In this document: piece by piece, positions 50,126 to 59,133 of the stretch
How the letters are laid out: the number at the start of each line of letters is the position of its first letter
How positions within the stretch are numbered: position 1 is the stretch's first letter
Assembly (NCBI GenBank): GCA_963814955.1
Contig: CAWFEX010000011.1
Coordinates: 62,001 to 126,000 of the forward strand
Origin: DATCJA01 sp963814955
GTDB taxonomy: Bacteria > Acidobacteriota > Vicinamibacteria > Vicinamibacterales > UBA2999
Length of the DNA: 64,000 bases
Direction of reading: 5' to 3'
Notes under the pieces: generated by a model
What the model saw: only the letters and a program-made list of their open reading frames with translations
Told to the model about the DNA's origin: nothing
Database searches by the model: none
Position numbers and translations under genes: made by a program

Positions 50126-51382
50126 ATGGGCGCGGCGAAAGAACCGACTGCGGGGACGGACTTTGAGGTCGGCCCCTACACGGCGGGCCCCCGCACCGAG
50201 ATTGCCGATACGCGCAATGATGCGGCGCGCGCCGAGCTGGCGGCGATCGTCGATTCCTCTTACGACGCAATTGTCAGCAAAACACTGGACGGCGTCATCA
50301 CGTCGTGGAATCGAAGCGCCGAGCGGCTTTTCGGCTACACGGCCGCTGAAGCGATCGGCCGATCCATCTTTCTGATCATTCCCGAGGACCGGAAGACCGA
50401 AGAGGAGAACGTGCTTGCGCGCCTGCGGCGCGGCGAGCGAGTGGAGCACTTCGAGACGGTGCGGAAGACCAAGGACGGTCGGCTCATTCCAATTTCGCTG
50501 ACTGTCTCGCCAGTGACGGATAGAAGTGGGCGCGTCATCGGCGCTTCGAAGGTCGCGCGCGACATCAGCGAGCGCATTCTGGCCGAGGAGGCGCTGCGGC
50601 GCGCGCACGACGAACTGGACGAGCGTGTGCGCGAGCGCACCGCCGAACTGTCGAAGGCCAACGAATCGCTGCGCGCTGAAGTGGCCGAGCGCGAACGGAT
50701 CGAGCGCCAGCGGATCGCGCTCCTGACCCGCCTGGCGGTAGCCGAAGAAAGCGAGCGCCGGCGGATTGCCCGAGAGCTTCACGATCAACTGGGGCAGCAG
50801 TTGACGGCGCTTCGTCTGACGCTGGAAATGGTCAAGGCACAATCGGTCGGCCACGCCGACCTGCGGGTGCAGATCGAAACACTTCAAGAGCTCGCCAAGC
50901 AGCTCGACCAGGACGTCGCCTTCCGCGTGTGGGAGCTTCGGCCGGCCGTGCTCGACGAGAACGGTCTGCACGCAGCGCTGGCCGATTACGTGGGCAACTG
51001 GTCGAGGCACTTCGGCATCCGCGTTCAGTTGCACTCCGGCCGTTCGTCGGGTGACCGTCTGTCGCCAGTGACGGAAACGACTTTTTATCGCCTGGCGCAG
51101 GAAGCGTTGAACAATGTCGCCAAGCACGCACGGGCCAATCACGTTGACATCGTTCTCGAGCGAGGTCCCGAGTACGTGTCTCTGATAATCGAGGACAACG
51201 GAGTCGGATTCGATCCGTCCAGCGAGCACATACGCCGCCGGGGATTTGGCATGATCGGCATGCGCGAGCGGGCCGCGCTCGTCGGCGCCGATCTGCAGAT
51301 CGAGTCTGCGCCCGGCCGCGGCACGACCGTCATCGTGCGCACGCCGGCCTCGCAAGCACTGCCGTTGGTGGGCGATCACTGA
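50126..51382 (+). CDS. PAS-domain sensor histidine kinase, NarL-partner type
   Basis: 418 residues. A PAS domain (about 35-155) is seen in LAAIVDSSYDAIVSKTLDGV, ITSWNRSAERLFGYTAAEAI and RKTKDGRLIPISLTVSPVTD. A coiled coil (about 155-215) is followed by HisKA_3 dimerisation with the phospho-His in RRRIARELHDQLGQQLTALR. A HATPase_c follows with FYRLAQEALNNVAKHARANH, IIEDNGVGFDP and GFGMIGMRERAALVGADL. There are no transmembrane helices, so it is cytoplasmic. Residues 12-20 (TDFEVGPYTAG) are encoded by a palindrome-like repeat. It is followed one base after its stop by its response regulator. Confidence 0.9.
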   Translation: MGAAKEPTAGTDFEVGPYTAGPRTEIADTRNDAARAELAAIVDSSYDAIVSKTLDGVITSWNRSAERLFGYTAAEAIGRSIFLIIPEDRKTEEENVLARLRRGERVEHFETVRKTKDGRLIPISLTVSPVTDRSGRVIGASKVARDISERILAEEALRRAHDELDERVRERTAELSKANESLRAEVAERERIERQRIALLTRLAVAEESERRRIARELHDQLGQQLTALRLTLEMVKAQSVGHADLRVQIETLQELAKQLDQDVAFRVWELRPAVLDENGLHAALADYVGNWSRHFGIRVQLHSGRSSGDRLSPVTETTFYRLAQEALNNVAKHARANHVDIVLERGPEYVSLIIEDNGVGFDPSSEHIRRRGFGMIGMRERAALVGADLQIESAPGRGTTVIVRTPASQALPLVGDH

Positions 51383-51383
51383 C

Positions 51384-52046
51384 ATGTCGGGAGTGCTGCG
51401 CATCCTGATCGCCGACGACCATGCCGTGGTGCGGCAGGGGCTGAAGCTTCTGATCAACAGTCAGTCCGACATGTCGGTAGTTGGTGAGGCGGCCGACGGC
51501 GCTGCGGTCCTGCGGGAGGCCGGAGCGCTGCGCCCGGACATCGTCGTGATGGATGTGTCCATGCCGGACATCAACGGCCTTGTTGCAACCCGGACCTTGA
51601 AAGAGACGCAGCCCGAGGTGCAGGTGGTCGCCTTGACCCGACATGACGACGACACGTTTTTGCAGGAGCTGCTTCGGGCGGGCGCTTCGGGATATGTGTT
51701 GAAGCAGAGCGACCCGGGCGAGTTTCTCCGGGCCATTCGAGCGGTGGCCGCGGGAGGCGTTTATCTGGACCCGGCGATGACGGCGCGAGTGGCCGACGGG
51801 TTGCTCACGAGGACGATGGCGAGTCACGAAGCGACGCCGACACCGGCACCGATCAGCGAACGCGAGTCGGACGTGCTGCGGCTCATCGCGATCGGGCACA
51901 GCAACAAAGAGGTCGCTGCCCAGTTGCGGATCAGCGTCAAAACCGTCGAGGTGCACAAGGCGAACGCCATGAAGAAGCTCGGCCTTGCCGGCCGTGTGGA
52001 TCTCATTCGTTACGGTGTGTTGCAGGGCTGGCTCTACGACACGTAA
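51384..52046 (+). CDS. NarL/LuxR-family response regulator
   Basis: 220 residues. The receiver domain (about 1-120) has the acidic pair in ILIADDHAVV, the phospho-acceptor Asp in DIVVMDVSMPD near 55, the Thr in VVALTRHDDD and the Lys in YVLKQSDPG. The C-terminal LuxR-type HTH (about 150-210) reads ISERESDVLRLIAIGHSNKE, VAAQLRISVKTVEVHKANAM and KKLGLAGRVDLIRYG. It starts one base after the kinase stop and so is co-translated. Targets are unknown; the inverted repeat at 50093 is a candidate. Confidence 0.93.
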   Translation: MSGVLRILIADDHAVVRQGLKLLINSQSDMSVVGEAADGAAVLREAGALRPDIVVMDVSMPDINGLVATRTLKETQPEVQVVALTRHDDDTFLQELLRAGASGYVLKQSDPGEFLRAIRAVAAGGVYLDPAMTARVADGLLTRTMASHEATPTPAPISERESDVLRLIAIGHSNKEVAAQLRISVKTVEVHKANAMKKLGLAGRVDLIRYGVLQGWLYDT

Positions 52047-52190
52047 TCAAGTCGCGCCCATTCCTGAGGTTGTCGGGAAAAACCCTAGGAGCCTGCGGGT
52101 TCTCCCGATTGCGGAACTACGGCGGCCCCTCTTACGATGGCAACCGGCCGAGGAGACCAGCCAGACGACGTTGCGCTCGAGGAGGGGATT

Positions 52191-52790
52191 ATGTCAGTAG
52201 ATGCTCGGTCAACAGCGAGCGGTGACAACCACCATTCGGTTCGGTTCTATGAAAGCGACCGGTCGCTCGCCGCTATCGTCGCCGAGTTCCTCCGGGAGGG
52301 ATTCGCGACGGGCAGTCCGGGGATCGTCGTGGCCGTTCCCGCCCAGCGTGCCGCAATCCTTCGAGAGTTGACGGACAAATCCGTCGACGTCGTGGAACTG
52401 CAGCGTTCAGAGGACCTCGTGCTGCTCGACGCCACGGACACATTGTCCACGTTCATGACGGACGGCAAACCGGACGAGGAGAAATTCACCGCTCGAATGT
52501 GCGCGGTCATCGACAGGGCGTGTCACGGGCGAGACGACTGTACTGTTCGAATATTCGGTCAAATGGTGGACGTGCTCTGGCAGAACGGCGAACAGGACGC
52601 GGCCATTCGCCTCGAGATGCTCTGGAACCAGCTGGCGCAGACCAAGTCCTACTCGCTGCTGTGCGGGTACGCGATGGGGAACTTCTACAAGGACGCAAGT
52701 TTCGACGAAGTCTGCAGGCAGCACACGCATGTTGATTCAGACCAGCGACATGCGGATGCGCCGCTGGTTCCGCGCTGGTCGAATGCCTGA
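52191..52790 (+). CDS. MEDS-domain sensory protein
   Basis: 199 residues from ATG 52191 with GAGGAGGGG upstream. The MEDS (methanogen/methylotroph, DcmR sensory) domain is seen in HHSVRFYESDRSLAAIVAEF, REGFATGSPGIVVAVPAQRA, VLLDATDTLSTFMTDGKPDE, RIFGQMVDVLWQNGEQDAAI and YSLLCGYAMGNFYKDASFDE. The family senses small molecules or relays a signal to kinases. No output domain is fused here, so it may act by protein contact with the kinase/regulator pair just upstream. The GGAAAAACCCTAG motif at 52076 precedes it. Confidence 0.85.
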   Translation: MSVDARSTASGDNHHSVRFYESDRSLAAIVAEFLREGFATGSPGIVVAVPAQRAAILRELTDKSVDVVELQRSEDLVLLDATDTLSTFMTDGKPDEEKFTARMCAVIDRACHGRDDCTVRIFGQMVDVLWQNGEQDAAIRLEMLWNQLAQTKSYSLLCGYAMGNFYKDASFDEVCRQHTHVDSDQRHADAPLVPRWSNA

Positions 52791-52840
52791 CTGGACTCGG
52801 CCGTAGCGTTCCGCGATCCGACCATCCCTCCTCGAACTAA

Positions 52841-52884
52841 AAAAGCCGCCCGCAAGCCCCGCATAAGGCTTGCGGGCGGCTTTT
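52841..52884 (+). terminator. Strong bidirectional rho-independent terminator
   Basis: The arms AAAAGCCGCCCGCAAGCC and GGCTTGCGGGCGGCTTTT are perfect 18-bp complements with an 8-nt loop. The A and T runs make it work on both strands. It separates the MEDS gene from the minus-strand receptor 3 region. Confidence 0.92.
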
Positions 52885-52919
52885 GGCTTCTCAGGCCCGA
52901 TCCCGTTCTGGAGCGAAAT

Positions 52920-52998
52920 GTAAGTCAAAAGTAAAAAGGGAAAAGTCAAAAGGACGTTCGCTTAACCTTTGACTTTTGACCTTTGACTTTTGACCTTA
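52920..52998. repeat. Inverted array of TTTTGAC-type short repeats
   Basis: The left arm (52920-52953) is built of GTCAAAAG-like units and the right arm (52966-52998) of CTTTTGAC/CTTTGAC units, near-perfect complements over about 32 bp with a 12-bp centre. It lies directly downstream of the receptor 3 stop. It is low in GC compared with everything around it. Confidence 0.8.
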
Positions 52999-53009
52999 CA
53001 TGTCACCTC

Positions 53010-56000
53010 TCAGAACAAGAACCGAGCCCCCAGTTGGAGTTGCCGTGGGATGCCGATGCTCGGTATGTACCCGTTGGCTTGTCTGAACGTCGCGCTGCGT
53101 CCGTTGCCCTGATAGGCATTCCCGAAGTTCACCGTGTTGAAGAGGTTGAAGGCCTCAAAGAACAGGCCGAGCCGCCTTTGCCCTCCAAGTGGAATGAACT
53201 TCGTTGTTCGCATATCGACGACGAACGTATTGTCTCCACGTGCCGAGTTGAGCGAAACCTGCTGACCGGTCGCGGGATCGATGTACCGGTCATTGTTGTT
53301 GCCGTCTGCATTGAGGTCCGAACCCGCGGTCAGGTTATAGGCGCGGGCGCTGGCCCACTGGACAATCGGGGACAGCTGTATACCGTAGGGCGCCTCGAGG
53401 ACCCCCGTGAACACGAACCGGTGACGTTCGTCCGGACCGTTCGGGCCCCATTCGCTCTCGGCAAACGGCTGATCCCAAACCTGCGGCAGCCCGGCGCCGG
53501 AGCGATTGCCGGTGGATCCCCCGTACCAGTACGAGCCCGCCAGCGTGTAGTGGGCCTGCACCGTCATGCGAGGAGTGCGGCGCCGGAACAGGAACGTCAG
53601 CGCGTCGTACCGCGACTTGTTGATGCCCGCCAGGATTCGGACATCCGACAGGTAGTTGGCAACGCCGTAGACTCGCTGGAAGTCGTCAGCCAGACGTCGC
53701 CGCCCGTTGATGATCGGATTGATGTTCGTCTGGCGCTTTTCATTGCGCCCCTCGACGTGGGTGTAGTCCACTGCGAGCGTCGTGCTGGCAAAGAGCTCGT
53801 GTGCGTAACCGATGTGTCCCTGGTGGGTGCGCGGGTCGGTCATATCCGGATCGATCCACTGCCCCTGCGCGCCGAGCGGCAGCTTGTTGCCTTCGGTCGG
53901 CTGCGGCGGAAACGGGTCGATCCCGAACCTGTAGGTGGCCAGCTGCCCGACGCCGATCGCCGTATTGGTCAAGGTGGCGAGGGCATTGAGCGGCCGCCGC
54001 GCCTGCGCGGTGATGTCGCCGGCTGCTGCCGCGGTGTTGTACTGGTCGAAATAGAGGCCGTAGCCGCCGCGCAGCACGCGCCGCCCATCACCTGACAGGT
54101 CGTACGCGAATCCCACGCGCGGTGAGAAGTCCAGTTTCGGCGTCTTCGGGAACGCCGCGTACGGATTGCCGATGGCTTCGAGCACCTGCCGCGTGGCATT
54201 GATCTCGAAGTTGTGCTCGTCCATCAGATTCAGATCCACGTCATAGCGGAGGCCCAGATTCAGCGTCAGTCTGGGACTGGCGCGCCAGTCGTCCTGGAAC
54301 CAGGTCGAAATCTGATGCGCCGTGTTGAGCGTGTCGGCCCAGTACCCCTGACCGTTCAACGCGCCGCCATTGGCCTGCTGCCACCGGTTGACGATGCCGG
54401 GGGTCTGGAACCCCTGCGGGTACCGGCCGGTGGTGTTGTTCAGGATCGTCGATGGGTCGTCGAAGAAGGCGAGGGTCGCGTAATGCTCGTTGCCGTTCAA
54501 GATGCCCAGGTTGTACAGGCGGTTGAAGTTGAACCCGAACTTGAACCCGTGATTGCCGTGCAATATCGATACGTCGTCGCGGACCTGGAAGACCCACCGG
54601 TTGGCCATGGTGCCGGCATCGCCTCCGGCTCCCGTATTGACTGTCGGGAAAGACAGCCGCGCCGGCAGGATGTCCACGTTCGGGAAGTCTTTCGTGTAGT
54701 GCTTTCCGGTAGCCCGGTCCCACACGTCGGCGAGATAGTCGACGTGGTTTGCCTGCACCGTGATCTGGTTCAGCCCGGCGTTGCCCAGCACCCAGTTGTG
54801 CTGGCCGACGGCGCTGAACGCGTCGATGGTGAAGTCGTCTGGTTGGCCGTCGTCGTTGTTCAAGCCCCAGGTAACCGAGTCGCGCCCTTCCTTCTGAGCG
54901 GCGTAGCGGACCGACACAGAGTGTTCGTTGTTCAGCTGCGTGGTGCCCTTGATCGAGTACATCAGCAGGCCGAATGGCTGCGTTCCGATGCGAGGGTGGT
55001 CGGGATTCACCATGCCACGCGGGACCTGGCCCGCTCTCTCCGCGCGCAGAAGAGTTTCGAATTGGTCGTAATTGAGTTCCGGCACGAACCGGTTCAAGTC
55101 CTCGAGCTGCTGCTCGAGCGCGCCAAAGTAGAACATCCGGTTCCGGATGATCGGACCGCCGACGGATCCACCGAAACTCTGGCGGCTGAACGGGGGCTTC
55201 TCGCCGTCGATTTGCTTAACGAAGAACTCCTTCGACATCAGTTTGTCGTTGCGCTCATAAATGAACGCCGACCCGTTCATCTGGTTCGTCCCGGACTTGG
55301 TGACCATCGTGACCGCAGCGCCGCCGGTACGGCCGTCCACCGCAGTGAACTGGCTCGACGCGAGCTGAAACTGCTCCAGGCTTTCGGAGGTAAACGACAG
55401 CAAGGGACCGCTGTAGTGGTGGTCGCGATTGTCGGCGCCGTCCACGCTCATCGTCATGTTGCCGCCCGAAGATCCTCCGTACGACACCGTCCCGACGTTT
55501 TCCTTGGTGCGGTGGAGGGGAGCAACGGGCGCCGCACCAGGCAGCAATTCCAACAGGCCGCTGAACGTGCGGGTGAGGCTCGGCAGGTTCTGTACCTCGG
55601 TCGCCTCGATGGTGTTCGCGACCTTCGACTGGGTTGTCTCGATCAGCGGCGCCTCGCCGGTGACCGTCAGCGTCTCGGTCAGGCCAGCCAGGGATAGCTT
55701 GAAGTCGACGGTGAGGATCGAATTGACGTCGAGCCTGACGTTCTCGCGCGTTGCCGCTGCGAAGCCCGCCAGATCGGTCTTGATTTCATAAGTACCGGTC
55801 TCGAGCCCGGGTATGGAATATTGACCCTGCTCGTTGGTCACCGTAGTCCGCACCACCCCGGTGCCGACGTTGGTTACCGTGACGGTGACACCCGGGAGCA
55901 CGGCGTCTCCCTGGTCGACGACCTGTCCGTTGAACGTGCTCGTGACCTGCTGTCCGTATGCGAGCGGCGCGGCCATCAGCAAGCAGAATGTGATGAACGA

Positions 56001-56042
56001 CACGACGCGGCGTACGGCCTTCCTCGGGACCCAACTGTGCAT
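53010..56042 (-). CDS. TonB-dependent receptor 3 (Oar-like), intact
   Basis: 1010 residues. GGAGG precedes ATG 56042. The leader is AVRRVVSFITFCLLMAAPLA, cleaved near YGQQ. CarboxypepD_reg-like domain (STFNGQVVDQGDAVLPGVTV, about 27-110), plug (QNLPSLTRTFSGLLELLPGA, about 150-260; NRDHHYSGPLLSF), then a large barrel with QSFGGSVGGPIIRNRMFYFG and QEGRDSVTWGLNNDDGQPDD, closing with LQLGARFLF. The family imports large peptides, glycans or metal complexes. The frame is open to 56411, but that extension is Arg/Pro/Gly shadow of the SpeE-like gene's N-terminus. This is the only unbroken large receptor here. Confidence 0.92.
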   Translation of the reverse strand: MHSWVPRKAVRRVVSFITFCLLMAAPLAYGQQVTSTFNGQVVDQGDAVLPGVTVTVTNVGTGVVRTTVTNEQGQYSIPGLETGTYEIKTDLAGFAAATRENVRLDVNSILTVDFKLSLAGLTETLTVTGEAPLIETTQSKVANTIEATEVQNLPSLTRTFSGLLELLPGAAPVAPLHRTKENVGTVSYGGSSGGNMTMSVDGADNRDHHYSGPLLSFTSESLEQFQLASSQFTAVDGRTGGAAVTMVTKSGTNQMNGSAFIYERNDKLMSKEFFVKQIDGEKPPFSRQSFGGSVGGPIIRNRMFYFGALEQQLEDLNRFVPELNYDQFETLLRAERAGQVPRGMVNPDHPRIGTQPFGLLMYSIKGTTQLNNEHSVSVRYAAQKEGRDSVTWGLNNDDGQPDDFTIDAFSAVGQHNWVLGNAGLNQITVQANHVDYLADVWDRATGKHYTKDFPNVDILPARLSFPTVNTGAGGDAGTMANRWVFQVRDDVSILHGNHGFKFGFNFNRLYNLGILNGNEHYATLAFFDDPSTILNNTTGRYPQGFQTPGIVNRWQQANGGALNGQGYWADTLNTAHQISTWFQDDWRASPRLTLNLGLRYDVDLNLMDEHNFEINATRQVLEAIGNPYAAFPKTPKLDFSPRVGFAYDLSGDGRRVLRGGYGLYFDQYNTAAAAGDITAQARRPLNALATLTNTAIGVGQLATYRFGIDPFPPQPTEGNKLPLGAQGQWIDPDMTDPRTHQGHIGYAHELFASTTLAVDYTHVEGRNEKRQTNINPIINGRRRLADDFQRVYGVANYLSDVRILAGINKSRYDALTFLFRRRTPRMTVQAHYTLAGSYWYGGSTGNRSGAGLPQVWDQPFAESEWGPNGPDERHRFVFTGVLEAPYGIQLSPIVQWASARAYNLTAGSDLNADGNNNDRYIDPATGQQVSLNSARGDNTFVVDMRTTKFIPLGGQRRLGLFFEAFNLFNTVNFGNAYQGNGRSATFRQANGYIPSIGIPRQLQLGARFLF

Positions 56043-56214
56043 ACAACCTCCTCGTTTCCAAAGACAGCTCGCTGAACGAGCTGTCGGCGCGAGGGGCGCG
56101 CCGAATCGAAACGAAGTCGCGCGTTTGTAACACGCAGGAGGGGGGGAGTCAAGAAACGGGCAGCCCGTCGGGCGCCGCGAATGCTTCGGGAATCGGGTAG
56201 AGTAGCCCTTCGTC

Positions 56215-58755
56215 ATGCGTGAACGGAAGGACCGCGGGCGGCCCCCCGACGTCGCTCGAGGCAGGCCCCTCGACGTGGGCAGGCCCCTCGACGCCGCTCG
56301 GGGCAGGCCCCTCGACGCCGCTCGGGGCGGGCCCGCCGCCCCGGCGACCCCGCCCCGTCTGCTCCCGTTGGTGTTGCTGCTGTTCGTCGGCAGTGGGACC
56401 GCGGCCCTCATATACGAAATCGTCTGGTTTCAGCTCCTCCAGCTCGTGATTGGCGCCACCGCGGTCTCACTGGGGGTCCTGCTGGCGACGTTCATGGGAG
56501 GCCTCTGCGCCGGCAGTCTCCTGGCGCCGCGGCTGATCCGCGCCGACCGCCATCCTCTTCGTATCTACGCGTATCTCGAGCTCGGCATCGGCGTCTGTGG
56601 ACTCCTGATTCTGCCCGGACTCCCGTGGCTCACGAGCCTGTACGTGCCCAGCATCGGTCAGGGCTTCACGGGAATGCTGTTTCGGGGACTCTTATGTGGC
56701 GTATTCCTCCTTCCTCCGACGATGTTGATGGGGGCCACCTTGCCAGTGGTGGCGCGCTGGGTGGACAAAACGCGTGAAGGCGTCTCGTGGCTCGGCTTTT
56801 TCTATGGCGCCAACATCGCGGGAGCGGTGTTCGGCTCGCTTCTGTCCGGGTTCTATCTGTTGCGTGTTTACGACATGGCCACTGCCACCTATGTTGCCGT
56901 GGCCGTGAATGCCGCCGTCGGTGGTCTGGCGCTGATCATGGCAGGACGGCTGCCCCATGAGAAGGCCGGCGACAGGGCAAGAGACCAGGCGGCAGTTGTT
57001 CGCTCCGCGCGATCGACTTACGCGGTAATTGCGCTGTCCGGCTTCGCTGCGCTGGGGGCCGAGGTCGTGTGGACGCGCATCCTCTCGCTGCTGCTCGGAG
57101 GTACTGTCTACACGTTTTCAATCATTGCGGCCACGTTCCTGGCCGGGCTGGGGATAGGGAGCGCGGCCGGAACCTTTGCCGCAACCAGGGCTCGTCGGCC
57201 GGGCCTGGTGCTCGCGGTTTGCCAGACAGGAGTCGTGCTGGCCGTCGCGTGGGCCGCCGCGCTCATGAGCCGTGCCTATCCGTACTGGCCTATCGATCCG
57301 GCGCTGGCGACCGGACCGTGGTTCAACCTTCAGATCGATCTGCTGCGAGTCGTGCTCGCGATATTGCCCGCGGCCTGCTTCTGGGGCGCCAGCTTTCCGG
57401 TTGCTCTCGCTGCGATCGTTCCGGGCGGGCGCGACGCGGCAAGCGTCGTGGGCGGCCTGTATGCGGCAAACACAATCGGTGCGGTCGCTGGAGCGATGGT
57501 CGTCAGCCTCGTTGTGATTCCCGAGTTCGGAACGCTGGACGCACAGCGGCTGATCATCTGGATGGCTGCGGGCGCTGCCATGGTGATGCTCGTTTCACCG
57601 GCACCGACCGACGCCCCGATGCCGTTCCCCCGCCGTGCAGGTCTTGTGCTGGCGGCGCTCCTCCTGACTGCTATCTCCGCGTCGAGTGTCGCACCTGTAC
57701 CGCCCGATCTTATTGCGTATGGCCGCCAGATCGCGACGTTCAGAGGCGCTCGCTACTTGTACTGGGGCGAAGGTCTGAATGCGTCGATCGCCGTTTCCGA
57801 GTCAGAAGGCGGTGTCCGGAACTTCCACGTGAGCGGCAAGGTGGAGGCCTCGACGGAAGTGCACGACATGCGGCTGCAGCGCCTCCTGGGCCATGTGTCG
57901 GCGCTCATGCATCCGCAGCCGCGCACGGTGCTCGTCGTCGGATTTGGCGCTGGCGTGACGGCAGGCTCATTCGTACTCCACCCGAGCGTCGAGCGGATCG
58001 TGATTTGCGAGATCGAGCCGCTCATCCCGCGCATGGTTTCGCAGTTCTTCAGCAAGGAAAACAACGACGTCCTCAACGATCCGCGGGTCGAAGTCGTGTA
58101 TGACGATGCGCGGCACTACATTCTGAGCACAAACGAAACCTTCGACGTCATCACATCCGATCCGATCCATCCATGGGTCAAAGGGGCAGCGGCGCTCTAC
58201 ACGAAGGAGTACTTCGAGCAGGTGAAGGCGCACCTCAATCCTGGCGGGGTTGTGACCCAGTGGGTGCCTCTTTACCAGAGCTCAGAGGACGTCGTGAAGA
58301 GCGAGGTTGCCACGTTCTTCGACGTCTTCCCGCACGGCACGATCTGGAGCAACCAGTACGCAACGGGCGGTGGGTACGACGTCGTCATGCTTGCCCGTCC
58401 CGAACCGCTCCGTATCGATCCGGCAGCGCTGCAAGAGCGGCTCAATCGGCCCGACCACGCCAGGATCGCGGCGGCGCTGGCGGAAGTGGAGTTCAAAGGG
58501 GCTCCGGGACTTCTGGCCACGTATGCCGGGCAGGCGGCGGACTTGCGCCCCTGGCTCGCGGACGCGCAGATCAACACGGACCGGAATCTTCGGCTCGAGT
58601 ACCTCGCCGGCATGGCGAACAACGTGTACGACGCGCAGATTTACCAGAACATGCTGGCCTACCGTCGCTTTCCGGAAGAGATGTTCATCGGCCCCCCCGA
58701 GTGGAGAGAAGAACTGCGCCGCCTGCCGCCTCCGGGCGAAGAAGCTCCCCCTTAA
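56215..58755 (+). CDS. Membrane SpeE-like fusion (MFS-type helices plus spermidine-synthase fold)
   Basis: 846 residues. The first 45 residues are tandem Arg/Pro/Leu/Asp/Ala repeats. About ten transmembrane helices follow (LLPLVLLLFVGSGTAALIYE, GVLLATFMGGLCAGSLLAP, GVFLLPPTMLMGATLPVVAR, FFYGANIAGAVFGSLLSGFY and others to about 490). A Rossmann aminopropyltransferase-like domain (about 500-750) reads VLVVGFGAGVTAGSFVLHPS, ERIVICEIEPLIPRMVSQFF, VEVVYDDARHYILSTNETFD and VITSDPIHPWVKGAAALYT. Polyamine synthase residues are only partly kept, so the reaction is undefined. Acidobacteria have many such fusions. A TPR-less tail ends PPGEEAPP. Confidence 0.85.
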   Translation: MRERKDRGRPPDVARGRPLDVGRPLDAARGRPLDAARGGPAAPATPPRLLPLVLLLFVGSGTAALIYEIVWFQLLQLVIGATAVSLGVLLATFMGGLCAGSLLAPRLIRADRHPLRIYAYLELGIGVCGLLILPGLPWLTSLYVPSIGQGFTGMLFRGLLCGVFLLPPTMLMGATLPVVARWVDKTREGVSWLGFFYGANIAGAVFGSLLSGFYLLRVYDMATATYVAVAVNAAVGGLALIMAGRLPHEKAGDRARDQAAVVRSARSTYAVIALSGFAALGAEVVWTRILSLLLGGTVYTFSIIAATFLAGLGIGSAAGTFAATRARRPGLVLAVCQTGVVLAVAWAAALMSRAYPYWPIDPALATGPWFNLQIDLLRVVLAILPAACFWGASFPVALAAIVPGGRDAASVVGGLYAANTIGAVAGAMVVSLVVIPEFGTLDAQRLIIWMAAGAAMVMLVSPAPTDAPMPFPRRAGLVLAALLLTAISASSVAPVPPDLIAYGRQIATFRGARYLYWGEGLNASIAVSESEGGVRNFHVSGKVEASTEVHDMRLQRLLGHVSALMHPQPRTVLVVGFGAGVTAGSFVLHPSVERIVICEIEPLIPRMVSQFFSKENNDVLNDPRVEVVYDDARHYILSTNETFDVITSDPIHPWVKGAAALYTKEYFEQVKAHLNPGGVVTQWVPLYQSSEDVVKSEVATFFDVFPHGTIWSNQYATGGGYDVVMLARPEPLRIDPAALQERLNRPDHARIAAALAEVEFKGAPGLLATYAGQAADLRPWLADAQINTDRNLRLEYLAGMANNVYDAQIYQNMLAYRRFPEEMFIGPPEWREELRRLPPPGEEAPP

Positions 58756-58759
58756 GTGT

Positions 58760-58836
58760 AGGGGCGCCGACCTTCCGCCTTCGCGGAGGTGGTCAGGTCG
58801 GCCCGATACCGAATTGGTCGGCCCGGTACCGAATTG
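58760..58836. repeat. Palindrome followed by 20-bp tandem duplication
   Basis: GCCGACCT (58766-58773) and AGGTCGGC (58795-58802) are arms with an inner CCGC-CTTC-GCGG stem. The right arm runs into two direct 20-bp units GGTCGGCCCGATACCGAATT and GGTCGGCCCGGTACCGAATT (58796-58835). The second ends 6 bp before the next gene's first ATG. Confidence 0.8.
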
Positions 58837-58850
58837 GAGGGATGACACTC

Positions 58851-59078
58851 ATGTCAATCGTCGATGATCTGGTGAGCAATCTCGTCGAGCGAAACGTGAT
58901 CCGGGTGAACGGCACCTTTACCATTTCGCTCGTCGACGGGGGAATCGCACTCAAAGGGCACGTGCTATCCACCGTTCGCGATCAGAAAAAGAACAAGGAC
59001 ATTCTCCGGCTCGACGCGCCCGTCGATGCGCAGGTAAAGGTCGGGGACATCATCATTCCGTTGCCGCAAATCCACTGA
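58851..59078 (+). CDS. Small conserved hypothetical protein (pair member 1)
   Basis: 75 residues from ATG 58851 (GGAGG 10 nt upstream; ATG 58842 is too close to it). MSIVDDLVSNLVERNVIRVN, GTFTISLVDGGIALKGHVLS and VDAQVKVGDIIIPLPQIH: a short helix, then a beta meander. Not recognised. It is likely co-transcribed with 59134, and both are cytoplasmic. The shared beta-rich C-terminal half suggests related folds. Confidence 0.6.
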   Translation: MSIVDDLVSNLVERNVIRVNGTFTISLVDGGIALKGHVLSTVRDQKKNKDILRLDAPVDAQVKVGDIIIPLPQIH

Positions 59079-59133
59079 CCGCACGTTGGGGGCACGCTGA
59101 CAATGAGCGTGCCGTCCTGGGAGGGACCTCGTC

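Noticed and set aside
56043..56411. 123-codon N-terminal extension of TonB receptor 3
   Set aside because: Arg/Gly/Pro shadow of the divergent SpeE-like gene; GGAGG and a leader fit ATG 56042.
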